A DNA stretch of 64,000 bases, taken from positions 33,318,501 to 33,382,500 of the forward strand of contig CATNEN010000038.1 of assembly GCA_950097015.1 (NCBI GenBank), read 5' to 3'. The notes below the pieces were generated by a model. The model was not told where the DNA came from. It ran no database searches and was given only the letters and a program-made list of their open reading frames with translations. Position numbers and translations under genes: made by a program. This document shows, piece by piece, positions 33,795 through 45,161 of the stretch (the first letter of the stretch is position 1; each line of letters opens with the position of its first letter). Source of the DNA: Macrostomum hystrix (lineage: Eukaryota > Platyhelminthes > Macrostomidae).

Positions 33795-36063
33795 TCAATA
33801 TTCGTCAGCCTCGCCATTGTCGGCAGCCTCTGGCGCAGCGAAGCCCTCTTCGGTCTGGTAGAGCACGTCCAGGATGCGTCGAATCTGCTCGCTCTCCTCA
33901 GACTCCTGGCAGATGATTTCAACGCTGCGCAGCTTGTTAAAATAGAAGTCGCGCTCCTTCATCAGGCCGTCAATGCTCTGCTGATCTTCCACGTGCTGCT
34001 GGTTCAGATCGTCAACCTAAGCGGAGGGAGCGATGAGCATGGGGAGAGGCTGGTAAAGGAACTGAAAAATCCCAATAGCAGAGTAGATGGTTCTTAGATT
34101 GGTCCTGAGGAGAATTACATTTGTCCAGAGGAGAAGTAGATTGATCCTGAGGGGAATTAGATTGATCCTGAGGGGAGTTGGATTGATCCTGAGGGGAGTT
34201 AGATTGATCCTGAGGGAATTACATTGATCCTGGGGGGGAGTTGGATTGATCCTGAGGGAAATTATACAAAATAAAACAGGTTTTAAGGCCGAGGGAAAGT
34301 ACACTTATGCTGAAGAAAAGTCAAATAATTCAGAGGAAACAAGAAATAGAGTTGATTGCTCCTGAAAAAGTACCGTAATCCTGATGGATAATTTCAACTC
34401 AGCTACCTGAATGCGCAAATCGGCCAGCTCAGCGTCCAGATGCTGCTGATTGGCAGCAGGCGGATGAGCTGCTGGCGGCTGCTGCTGTGCCGGCCTCGCA
34501 GCCGCCTGCTTAGGCGGAGTCTTAGTCGGCTGGCGCATTCCAGCAGCACGGCCGCCGCCGGGGGCCGCAGCTGCCGCCGCAGCCGGCGCCGGACGAGAGG
34601 CGGCGATGTCGCCGCGTGGCGCCACAGGCGCCGCCGGCGCAGCGGCGACAGGGAGCTGGACCGGGCCGCCACCGCCTGGCCGGGCCTTGCCAGAGCCGCT
34701 GATTGGCTCGCCTCCTCTGGCCGCCAGGGCGTCATAAGCGGCGCCAGTGTAATTGGCGTCAAAGAAGCGCTTAAACCATTGCACAAACTCGAAGTTGTCC
34801 TGGAAGCGGGCCTTCACCAGCCTCTCGATTGGCACCTCCTACGTGCGCGCGTTGGGTGGGTGACAGTGGGGTCATTACACAGTTAATCGTATATTACACC
34901 TAGTCTATGCCATAGTCCGGATCATGCTGGACTTACGCCGGAGGAAAAATCCAACATTTTTTGGCACTTACGCCAGACTTGAGCCAACCAAAAAAAGGTC
35001 CCTCTGACTTACGCCACCCAAAAAAAGGTCCTTCACAAATCATGTTAATCGGTGATTAATTAAATTCAGAAGTTGCAACTGTTTAAAAATCTCACAAGTT
35101 GCAAATTCTGAATCAAGTATCAAAGTAAGCATCTTAAAGCTAAAAAAACTTTTGCTATCCTACAATAGATATTCTGATATCTCATTTATACGAACTGCAA
35201 TATTTTAATGAACTTTGTTTTAATGCTGCTCCTAATTAACGCAAACAATATAATTAACGCAAATGTGTTATGTTCTATAGTGATACATTTGATCGTGAAT
35301 GATCTCATTTGTGCTAACATTTACGCCACTTGATTTATGCCATGTACTTACGCCAAGCACTTACGCCAAGGCACATTTTGGCCTATACTTACGCCAAGCA
35401 CTTACGCCAGCCTCCGATCCCAAACCAGATTTACGCCGGAGATCTCCGGCGTAAACGACATGATCCGGACTATGGAGTCTATGGTATATTACACATAGTC
35501 TATGGTATATTACACCCAGTCTATGGTATATTACACTTAGTCTATGGTATATTACACCTAGTCTATAGTATATTACACCCAGTCTAGATTACCCCAAGTC
35601 AATGGCCTATAACAAAGAATATATGACTAATTACCAATTAACTACTGTCACTAGTTACACAACTTGTATAGGTGTTTTCTATACAAGAAATAGGTCCATT
35701 CTCCTTGATCTGTCAGTTTCCATTTATAATAATTATAAATGATACAATATTAAATTCAATAGAGCAGACATTAAAAATTATACATACCTTGTCAACTCCA
35801 TGCTTTTTAAAAAGTGCCTGCAGCACCTTGAAATTGTTAATAAACTCATGCTCTAGCTTAGTATTAAATTTAACTTTCTTGAATGCCAGGGTGCCAGGAA
35901 ATAGCATGTCCATTAGCTGGCAATACACTGCTCCAGATGCTAGCTCTTCAATCTTTCCCAAATTAGAATGCAGGCAGGTGTTAATCCAACTCAAAATGTC
36001 ATGTCGACTCAAATTGTCCGTAGTCTGGGATGTAGAATGAACATTAACTGCTTGCTGGGCCAT
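33795..36063 (-). CDS. MAPRE1: EB1 microtubule plus-end-binding protein
   Basis: Three exons on the minus strand: 36063-35788, 34838-34407, 34016-33795; 309 residues (human EB1 268). EB1 tracks growing microtubule ends and recruits partners there. The calponin-homology domain spans about residues 5-133: [60 protein letters not shown], then after intron 1 [20 protein letters not shown] and [10 protein letters not shown]. The linker (about 134-230) is long and rich in Ala, Pro and Gly. The EB-homology coiled coil is in exon 3 ([35 protein letters not shown]), and the protein ends ADEY, a variant of the EEY/F tail that CAP-Gly proteins bind. All exon joins are phase 0. Both introns hold 21-bp minisatellites and intron 1 also a MITE. 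Confidence 0.95.
34085..34260. repeat. 21-bp minisatellite in EB1 intron 2
   Basis: About 8 units of 21 bp, core GATTGATCCTGAGGGGAGTT (plus strand), with A/G variants and small indels, inside the intron 34017-34406. Confidence 0.88.
34888..35590. repeat. 21-bp minisatellite in EB1 intron 1, split by an insertion
   Basis: Units of 21 bp, core AGTCTATGGTATATTACACC, lie at about 34888-34909 and 35476-35590. A transposon-like element at 34910-35475 interrupts the array. Removing the element and one 8-bp flank restores a continuous unit. Confidence 0.85.
34910..35475. mobile_element. 566-bp MITE-like element in EB1 intron 1
   Basis: Terminal inverted repeats start CCATAGTCCGGATCATG (34910) and match the reverse complement at 35459-35475; after a short mismatch both continue TTACGCCGGAG. 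The flanking direct repeat is AGTCTATG (34902-34909, 35476-35483). Sub-terminal ACTTACGCCA motifs recur at least eight times, in clusters near both ends. There is no open reading frame. The 8-bp duplication and sub-terminal repeats suit a hAT-like non-autonomous element; this is inferred. Confidence 0.8.
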
Positions 36064-38499
36064 TGTATAACTTGATTATTTTAAGCTAACTGGTTAATCT
36101 TTGTCTGCAATGTTAAACAATCATTCAGGTAAAATTATTAAAAAACTAAAGTTAAAAGCAATATAATATTTTATTTACAAAATTGAAACATATTTGGATT
36201 TTTTAGGGTCAAGAAACTGATTCACTAATTTTCTGAATACTAGGCCTAGGACATTAGGCCCTATGCATGTGGATTGCTAATTACTAATTATTTGTTAATT
36301 ACGAATTACTAATAGCTAATTGCTAATTATTTTAGCTACAAAGCAACAGAAAAAGGTTAGGCTAGGCCTATTATAGTTAAAAGAAATTAAAATCTTTCAA
36401 TTGGGGTGGCAGGCATCTAGCCATCTAGAAAGTATTTACTCCCTAGTGCACAGAAAAAAGGAAAGAACTAAAACATAAGTAAGCAATTGCTTGACTTGTA
36501 TCCAAGAACTGGCACCTACCAATAAAATACATTTTCAAAGGCACATTTAAAAGCCATGCTTAAAACTAAAGTTTTGGCACATATTTGAACTGAAACAGTA
36601 TAGGGCCTAATGATTTATTATAGACCTTATATAGGATCCCAAAAAGTTGTGGAATGGAAGTTACACTCAAACATGGTATAAAATACAAAGGAATAATTGC
36701 AGCTTAATAATCAAGCCCTTTAAGGCGCAAGCAAACAAAAAAGAGTGATCAATTTAAAGATAAGAGCTATATTAGATCATTGATTATAATGTAAGAGAGA
36801 CATGGAATGGAATAAGTCTAGGCCTACTCATTTTTAAATTAATCGATTTTTGTATTAAAAATAATAATAGATAGACCCTAGATAAGCCTATCCTTTATAA
36901 TAGCTAATATATCAACTACAGACCTAGACTGTAATCATTCTGTATTATGTACTCTACTAGCTATTCTTACTCTATCTTCTTCTGCTTGGACCGCTTGCTT
37001 TGCCGATGACGCACATTCCGGTCTAACCACCAATGATTCATTCACAAGTGAAACAAAATTCAAACATTTTTGCTTTTTACAGCATTCAAATTAAAAAATA
37101 GTTTACACAACGATTTTCTTATTTTATTCAAGACAGAAATTAAATGGTTTCATCTGAAATGCTTTGCTAACAGTTGTACTTTGTTTTTACCTTAAATCGC
37201 CGTATTTTTGGCGACTTTTTTTCAATATCTGGCAAGGTCTGATTGGCCGTAACTGAGCGAACAGGATAATCATTTGATATCTATAAACTGAAAGAATTTG
37301 TCCGTAACAAACTTGATGGGAGCTTTTTACTGTTCCTGTCATAAGTTCGTACAATAATAATAAATCAAATATCATTTCTAGCCTTTGATACGACATGATT
37401 TTACTATGCGAGCTCTTATCGCAATTTTATTTTTTAATCAAAACAAAATTTAGAGCAATTAAAACTATTTTGTGTGTGTGTGGTTTCTATTTTTGTCTTG
37501 GAATTTAAGGGTCCTTCTGATTGTCATAAATATTATATTATCAGGATTGGGCGTAAGGCAAAAGAGCCCCCCCTACGCGAATCCGCGAAGACCTTGTTTC
37601 CTGCATTGATCAGGACATGCAGGATTACAGATCCGTATTATCTGTAAGATAGACTTATAGCAGCCTTAAGTCTCTCTTTTCGACATAAATAATATAATCG
37701 TAGCTATCGAAGCCCTTCGATCACCGCGTTCTTTGTGTAAAACAATATACAGCTGTAACCGCGCAAGATGGTCGTTGACCAACCTACTCTGAGTAGTCCC
37801 AACCGTAAAACTCCCTGGCAGAAATTATTTGTGTTGACAACGGGACCTTGGCTAATCGAATTAAAACTCAGCTACCAACTCAGCTACCAACTCAGCTATC
37901 AAGGGCCCCGGTTTAATATGCTTTATTTTTTGTTTAATTGGCGTTGCTGCTAGAAGTGAACGCGGTCAATCCACGTAGAGGCAAATAAATCTATTTGCTC
38001 TGATTTAAAGCCTCTAAATGAATTATGAGCCATTTTAAAGCTTGGTGTATACTCGCATTAAACTCAAGTTGACATTAGTTCATCTCGCATGTTTGCCATC
38101 GTCAATAAAACATTTTAAACAGAGAGTTTATTTACACGACTGTTCGAGTGCATGAACTGAACTACTTTGTGACTCCTAATTATACAAAATACCTACTTTC
38201 TTGACTTCGTATACGGTAGTTTAATTGCCAAGTCTGTTTTCCGATTCGACATTTTCGAAGGGGTAAATATATGGTTATGTAGCTACACTAGTACGTTGTA
38301 CACTGAAATATAGAGAAGCCATTTTATCCCTGACCCAAGAATCATGTGAAAGCTCCCGATTCAGAAGATATATTTATCGAATATACTCGTATATGCATGA
38401 TGTAACAAGAAAAATAATTGATCGCATCTACCTCAATAGATCAATTAGGGCCAGATGTGTAGCCGACAGCACAGCCGCAGCTAGTGCGCGTCGCATCTG
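36064..38499. other. Region between EB1 and the caspase gene, left part
   Basis: Contains the EB1 promoter and mostly AT-rich sequence. On the minus strand a 69-codon frame from ATG 37396 (MSYQRLEMIFDLLLLYELMT...) ends at a donor-like GTAAAA, and a basic stretch at 36976-37025 (RQSKRSKQKKIE then stop) could be another exon, but I recognise neither. A GC-rich patch at 37545-37620 (AAGAGCCCCCCCTACGCG) stands out and is unexplained. Confidence 0.4.
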
Positions 38500-38725
38500 A
38501 AGGCTGCGTACGGCTGTTCAGTCCATGTGTTCAGGGTAGACGCCGCTCGATCCCTCCTTCAATTACCCCACCTAACGCTGGTAACCCTTGTGAACAGCTT
38601 GGTGAACTGAAGCAATGGTCAAATGTCTTGCATAAACACCAAAAATTCTTCTAGTGAAATCCGAATCGAAAGCCCGACCTTAAAGTCGTGAGTCCAACGC
38701 TCTAACCACTAGACAACAAGCAGTT
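38500..38725 (-). mobile_element. SINE family 2 copy
   Basis: Reverse-complement copy with GTACGGCTGTTCAGTCCATG, GGTGAACTGAAGCAATGG and the inverted tRNA head (GAAAGCCCGACCTTAAAGTC, GCTCTAACCACTAGACAAC). It is more diverged than the other copies. Confidence 0.75.
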
Positions 38726-39535
38726 TTATGTTTATAGAATTATTTCTAGAAAATGCTAGGGAAATGCTATAGTGTGAGAGGTGTGGAGCTAGATGTTACT
38801 TTAGTACTTTAAGTATGACGCACCACTCTTATACTATACCAGGCATGCATTTACAGCAGAGACAAGAGCGGCCTTTTAGCAGGTCGAAGAAGCATAGAAC
38901 TGCAAAAAATTAATTATAGCAAACACGGCTGACGTCACGATTCGCTGCGGTCGTATCGGTATTAAACGTTTCTCCAGCACATACCCCCAGAGTTCTGAGT
39001 TTATGAACAGAAGCTGCAAGTCTTCATCAAGTAGAGAGAATAACGAGCTTTAATATAGGACCCCCTCATTAACCATGCTCTCACAATGGAAGCGGTTCTT
39101 TACCAGTTAGATGCATATTGGTCCTAACTTTGCACTCATACAGCGGTGGGTTGGACGAAAAGGCCAAGAAATGGCATATAAAATAGGCATATATTATGCA
39201 CACGCATAAGCCCTAGTCCAGCTCTTGTCCTTTTTTCTACTAAAATAGTTCCACGTGAAGCAGCCGCCCAGTTTACTAGGCTTAACTTCTCTCGCGGCAG
39301 AGAAGGACAACGAGTGGACGACGAAGAGAAAATTATAGAGGACCAGTAAAGTGTCTGGCAGGAGAGAGGAGCTAGATAGGCTGACAGAAATTTAATAAAA
39401 AAGGTTCTCGCGATCTCCGTTGTTTCTACACTTTCAAAAGTATGAAATAGCAGACTAGCTGACTTAGTACAAGGCCGCGAGTTTGCATCAAAACAGCGCC
39501 AGGTTTTTCGAGAAATCCAAATCCAATACCGCAGC
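38726..39535. other. Caspase gene upstream region
   Basis: No gene seen. Contains CACGGCTGACGTCACGATTC at about 38930, a CRE-like TGACGTCA palindrome some 600 bp before the caspase start. Whether it is used is unknown. Confidence 0.45.
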
Positions 39536-42500
39536 ATGTCCTCGCCTGTGGAGACGGCGAAGCGAGATTTGGCTCGCGCACTTCGCTCGGAGGAGCCGCA
39601 CCGGGTCAAGGCAATTCTGCGCTCACCTGTAGCGGACGTTGCCTGGCTGGACAAACCGTTGGACAGGTGAGGCTTAACTTATAGTATGTTTTTAGAGGTT
39701 AGTACTAGCTTTAATCCAAGGCAGGGCCAAATTTATTTGGGGTGGGCTTTCGGAAGGCTTTCGGAAGGCCCATTCCCATAATGTTTGAGCTCAAGCAAGA
39801 TCGTTTCTTCGAAATAAGAATTAGTGCCTAGCACCTGGTCCACGGCGTCAGTGGATTATGAATTCTCCCCGACACTACCAGGAGGCGCCACAACCAGGAG
39901 GCGCCCCGGCCTTGGCCCCACCATCGGATAGCTTTGAATTCTACAACAAAGCAAACTTAAAAACCTCCAGAGACGGCAGCTGCGCCCTGCACATCGGCGC
40001 CTACTGTGGCCAAGAAGTCGGCGTGCACGCCCTGCTCGAGTTCGGCTGCGACCCAAATGTGATCAATCAGAATGGCGAGACTCCGCTTCACGTGGCAGCT
40101 GAGCAGCGCTTCGAGCACATGATCGACCTGCTCGTGGACGCCGAGGGTGTCCGACTTGACGCGGCCAGGAGGGTCGATAAGCGGACTGCACTTCACATTG
40201 CCGCCGGGCACGGCTGCTGCGACGGGGTGCGTCGCCTTTTAGAGGCCGGAGCCGGCATTGACGTTCGTGATCGTGATGGCAACACGCCGGTGTTTCTAGC
40301 GGTGCAGAACAACAGGTGAGAGAGCTTAACAATTATATTTTTAATATCTTTTGCAAGTAAAATAATTGTACAGTATTTAGGACGCCAAGTTCAGAGTGAG
40401 TGCAGATACCAAAGGGTCACTTTACCCACATGGTAAAAGCAGGACAGCTGTTTTGGATTGCAAATTATGATTGCCGAAAAAATAGCAGAGTTAGCACTCT
40501 CCAAACAATTTTTCGTGGTATACAGCTGGGGGTTGCTAGGACTGAAGCTCGCGTGTTCGTATGCATTCGTTGGTTTTAATTGACAGTAAATTCCGAATAC
40601 ATAGCTGAAATTGGTTTGAATTCGAAAGCTTCAATAATATTATTATGTTCATTTAGGCATTTTTTATTCTAATTCATGAAAAGTTACATCGCAAAACTCG
40701 CAGGCATCGAGTTGTACAGGAGCTAGTTTCACAGGGCGCCAATTTGAAACTAAAAAACAATGGCCTGCAAACTTGCTTAGCTTACGCTATGAAGCAGAGC
40801 CAGGACAAGGCCATGATACGCCTGCTGGTTGAGCGCAAGTCCAATGCCGCCGCAGCCGCCGCAGCTGCCGCGACGCCTGCCGGTCGGCAGTCGAATAGAG
40901 CTCCGCGCACCGACATTGTCAGCAATTCTAGGCAGCAGCAGCCAGCAGCTGCAGAAGTTCCGCTGGCTTCTTCAAGAGAGCGGCAGCAGCAGCAGCAGGG
41001 GCGAATCTTCTTAACCGAGTCGCACATGAAGTCTGAGAGACCCAGCTTCGGAGGCAATAGGCAGCTCTGGCAGCAGCCAGCAGTAGCGCATGCGCAAGGG
41101 GTTAGTTGCACGCAATTAGAATTGAAACTGAAGCAAAAATGGACTCTGAGAGTTCTCCTGAAGCCATTGTTTATTTGTTGAGTCAGTGTTGCTTTGCTAG
41201 AAAAAAGTAGCGAAAACTATGCTTTCAGGCAACCAGCCGCCAGAAACATGCCGCGATTCCCGAGGAGCCGCCACAGTACCACCATCAGCCCCAGTCTCAG
41301 CAGAATCAGCAGCAGCACCGCATGGTGGTTAATCCAAGCTCAGTACGTCGACGTGACATGAAAAGCGCAGGCGTCCAGGCCACGCCAGCAGATTCTGACG
41401 AAGATGATCAAGACAACGAGTGCTACGCAATGGATAGCAAGATTCGTGGTCTGTGCATCATCGTGAACAATCAGGACTATTTTAACTCTGACGACTTCAA
41501 AGAGCGAGCTGGCACTGACTTAGACGAAAAGCGCCTAGAACGACTGTTCAAATCGCTGCGCTTTCACGTGAAGATCTTCAAGAATCTGGATGCCAAGGAC
41601 ATCTACTGGAATCTTAGCAACTACGCCAAGAGTGATCACAGCGCCTTCGACTGCTACGTCTGTTGCATTCTGTCCCACGGCACCCTGGGTGGAATCTACG
41701 GTGTCGACGGACGAGTCCAGAAACTGTCCGACCTGACCGTGATGCTGAGCAGCACCAACTGCCCGTCACTGGCTGGCAAACCGAAGCTGTTTTTTATTCA
41801 GGTAATTTAGATTATATATCTGATCATTGTTACTTGCCTTAGTCCATCGATCAATTATTTCAAATCATTGCATGTTCGTGGCAAAAGTCATCAAACGATC
41901 CACTTGTTCACGATTCGGGTACTTTCAACGCGCTTTATTCTATTAGAAAATCTAGCGCTGAATTTCTCGCAATTGTGCCAAGTCATTCCTAAAGATTATC
42001 TCCGACGCCAATCCTTCTACCTCATCTTGTAAGGATTCCAAGATGAAGAATTACCATTGTGCTGGAAGTTGTTTATTATCATTGTGCGAGAAAATAACCA
42101 TAACAGCAACCAAAACACCACCATTGACTTCAACCAGGCCTGCCGTGGACGTTGCCTTCAACGTGGAGCGCATCACGTCGACCGGCGTTACCCGGGAAAC
42201 GATCCGGCGATGATCCAGATGGCTAACCACGAGACAGACGCGCTGACGGCCGATGCGGAGCAGGAGTACATCCTGCCAGATCATGGCGACTTTCTGATTG
42301 GCTACGCCACCGTAGCCCAGCACATCGCACAGCGGCATCGCGAGCAGGGCTCAGTCTACGTTCAGACCCTCTGCGACGTCATCGAACGCGGTCGGCACAA
42401 GGAGGACCTACTGAGCCTGCTCACCAAGGTCAAGTATCGAGTCTCAAAGCACGTCTTTCACAACGAAGACGGCAGCGTGTTCGTGCAGATGCCCGAGGTT

Positions 42501-42536
42501 AAAGAGACGCTACGCAAAAAGATCTACTTTAAGTAG
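39536..42536 (+). CDS. CASP8-like: Ankyrin-repeat caspase with caspase-8-like protease domain
   Basis: Five exons: 39536-39666, 39932-40315, 40704-41100, 41229-41801, 42138-42536; 627 residues. Cysteine protease of apoptosis/innate signalling. Residues about 45-215 are ankyrin repeats (DGSCALHIGAYCGQ, NGETPLHVAAEQ, KRTALHIAAGHG, DGNTPVFLAVQNN, ANLKLKNNG). A Gln/Ala-rich linker follows. The protease begins near 370 (ECYAMDSKIRGLCIIVNNQD) and has catalytic His454 (CILSHG) and Cys497 (QACRG), 43 residues apart as in human caspase-8. The subunit linker has NHETD (Asp529) where caspase-8 is cleaved at VETD. The small subunit has DFLIGYATV, GSVYVQTLCDVI and a QMPEVKETLRKKIYF end, again caspase-8-like. 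No death-effector domain is seen. The exon 2 acceptor (GGATAG at 39931) was chosen by phase and is the weakest join. Unlike its neighbours, none of its four introns has a minisatellite. Confidence 0.9.
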
Positions 42537-42554
42537 TGATGCGAACATTTTAAC

Positions 42555-42560
42555 AATAAA
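42555..42560 (+). terminator. Caspase gene poly(A) signal AATAAA
   Basis: Canonical AATAAA 19 bases after the stop codon TAG at 42534-42536. Confidence 0.6.
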
Positions 42561-43879
42561 TCCTGAATCTAACTAATGTACATATAGCAAGCAAAAGGAC
42601 TACTAGTAGAATAATTCATTATTGTTGCGTGAAGAGCGACATGGCAGGTACTATTTAAATGGAGCTTATAAAATCGTCAAAATCATGCAAACATATTTTT
42701 CGTTTTTTATTTGTAACATTATATAATATTTTCTTGTCAAATTTAACTAACAAAATAGAGGAGCCAGCAATAAAATTTTCACATTTCCAGAGCCATCAGT
42801 CTTCGTAACTCAACACCACTGGGTGCCATTATATATTAGTCCTATGCCTAAACTGCAGAGCTTCAAAATCTTCTTGTATAAATAAAACCTGCCTTAGACC
42901 AGTGCTGCTGATTTTTATATTTTCTAATAAATGTACACATGATTTGTTTGCTTTGAGATGTCTGCTTTCTTTTATAATTTCAATTTAAACTGAAAATATG
43001 TGCTTTGATGACGGTTGGGGGATTGTATCACACACATGCATAGGTTTTACTTGCATATTTTTCATCTTGTTCTGAAATTGGTTTTTTTTCTAGAGAAAAC
43101 GAGCGTCGTTTCTTATTCCCCCTGTCCTTACTCAAACATCTCAAACAAGGTTGAAGTCTTAGCCTCGTTAAAAAAATTTGGACCGATTTCGATTCATGCA
43201 TCACATCATCACATCGTTATAGACGTCTATAATATAATAATTTCAGATTGCTTATTAAAAGAAATTGTCTAGTTAATGACACACTATTTATCTGTGAGGC
43301 AAAAAAATAGATATAAAAACTGCTGTTCATTTGTTTGTGCATGCTAAATATGGATTAAGCAGGGCAAATTTTTGGAAGACTAGTACATATTTTACTTAAC
43401 TCTAAGATCTGATGATCAGGAAATCAACAATTTTTCTTGATGTCGTTAAGTTTAGCGAATTAAATCTAATTTTATTGACCTACTCGTACAATCGGAGAAA
43501 AGTTTTGATATAGAAATATTATGTGATCCATTGAATGTTTTCATATATAAAAACGCATGTTTAATCCTTGTTGAATATCCTTTTTCTATTCTTCTTTTCT
43601 AGTTTGGTTATGAGGTCTAGATTTCTAAAGATTGAGGAGCTAATAATTTACCCACAATAATCAGTTCTCAGGGGAACAATGAAAGATTTTTCTTGCTATC
43701 GAATATACTTGTATAAGACCCATCGTGCGCTGCTAAAATTGTTTCTTGGTCACACAACGGTCTAGGATTTCATGGCTTATATAAATAGTGTTGACCATCG
43801 ACTATTGTCACATAGATCAAGCCTACTAGCAACGCTTCTTATTGTCACACGCAGACATTGGTGTTATGACCATAGACTA
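42561..43879. other. Intergenic, AT-rich
   Basis: No coding exon, RNA gene or repeat recognised. A frame at 43015-43272 has no family resemblance and is probably chance. Confidence 0.55.
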
Positions 43880-45017
43880 CGATCTGCTCATTCGTTTTTC
43901 AGCGTATTGGCGTAAAAGTACGCAAACCGATTAAAGTACTCAAAAAGCTTCTTGAGGTCAGCCACCTCGATTGGCTCGAATCGCTTCACACTTCTGCCTG
44001 AAGCTTGTCACGGACTTTCATGCGAAGCATGCGATTCGCGCTGCCAAATTCAGGCGCGTCGATGATGTTGACCTCTCGCTTCACCATGTAGCGAAAAAAT
44101 CGCTGGATCCCGGCCCTGATACAGACGAGGCTTGACGCAGAGTACATGTCGCCATCAGGTTTCACCAATCGGAAGTAGTAGAGACGAAGAAACTCGTTCA
44201 GCATCTCTACTCTCATAATACGTATAACGTCCAGTGGGTAACCAAGAGAGTTAAGGTAGTCGACAAATTTCTGTCCATGTAGTATCATTTGATCTCGAGT
44301 AGTTCTTGGAAGCAAATCCAACTCCCTCTTGTCTCTTTGAGATGCTCCTGGCCTCTTTCGCCAAGAACGTATTATCAGCACAAACACGACCTCATCCTGT
44401 AGACGTTCGGCAGTCTGCCGATTGAAGTAGTTGAATATCTTGGAGAGGTCAGTGTTATCTATAGGCAGGCTCGAAGTGCTTTACACTTCCGCCTGAAGCT
44501 TGAAAATCGCGGACTTTCATTCGCAGCATACGATTCGCGCTGCCGAATACAGGCGCATCAATGATATTTATTTCTCGCTTCACGATGTAGTTGAAAAAAA
44601 CGCTGGATGGCAGCCCTGATGCATACGAGGCTTGATGCTGAATACAGTTCGCCATTGGGTTTGGCCAACCGAAAATAGTAAAGACGTAGGTGCTCGTTAA
44701 GCTTATCCAGCTCCACCGTTCGTAGAACATCCATAGGATAGCCCAGGTTATTCATGTAGATCGCAATCTTCTCTCCATGCTGCAGCATTTGATCTCGCGT
44801 CTGTCGAGGTGCTCGCATTCTCAGACAGCGGAAGATCTGGCAGATCTACTCCCGCGATGTTGTCATCATTGTTGCTGAAGTCGGTGATAAACTTAATAAA
44901 GCGTTCCAGTTCTTTATCCTCGCTGTGGTCTTCATGGCTCAACTCGCTTATCAGCGCCATTTCGCTTGCGGTTACACCATCGAGAGAATCAACAAGCAAA
45001 AATTTCCAGTTTATCAT
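43880..45017 (-). pseudogene. Broken tandem copies of a tyrosine-recombinase-like (DUF3504/Crypton-type) gene
   Basis: Two related segments lie head to tail on the minus strand, at about 45017-44390 and 44387-43880. Each has an N-terminal core-binding-like region: TRDQMLQHGEKIAIYMNNLG, LNEHLRLYYFRLAKPNGELY, SASSLVCIRAAIQRFF, INIIDAPVFGSANRMLRMK in the first, with close equivalents in the second. Then comes the start of a catalytic-like domain (LSKIFNYFNRQTAERLQDEV, VFVLIIRSWRKRPG; second copy ADLKKLFEYFNRFAYFY). The pattern fits DUF3504-type domains of ZMYM/QRICH/KIAA1958 proteins, derived from Crypton tyrosine recombinases. The first copy is frameshifted at a poly-T run after IQRFF and again after FEP; the second has a stop after RDKLQAEV. 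No complete catalytic domain follows. Family assignment is by motif only and moderate. Confidence 0.45.
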
Positions 45018-45161
45018 TTTTGAAAAAAATGCCTAATCGAATCAGTATATTTTCTTAACTGATAAATCTTTTTTTAATTTGCATGTCTATGGTCAAGAGA
45101 TCAGATTGTCTATTTCTTTTCTTTAAACTAAAGCACGCCAGTTTTCTAAAAATAGACATGC

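Noticed and set aside
39136..39654. 172-codon minus-strand frame
   Set aside because: Overlaps caspase exon 1 in antisense, includes untranslated upstream DNA, and has no recognisable domain.
39858..39931. Start of the ankyrin exon at ATG 39858 instead of splicing at 39932
   Set aside because: Possible as an alternative promoter, but the splice from exon 1 to 39932 keeps phase; left as a caveat rather than the model.
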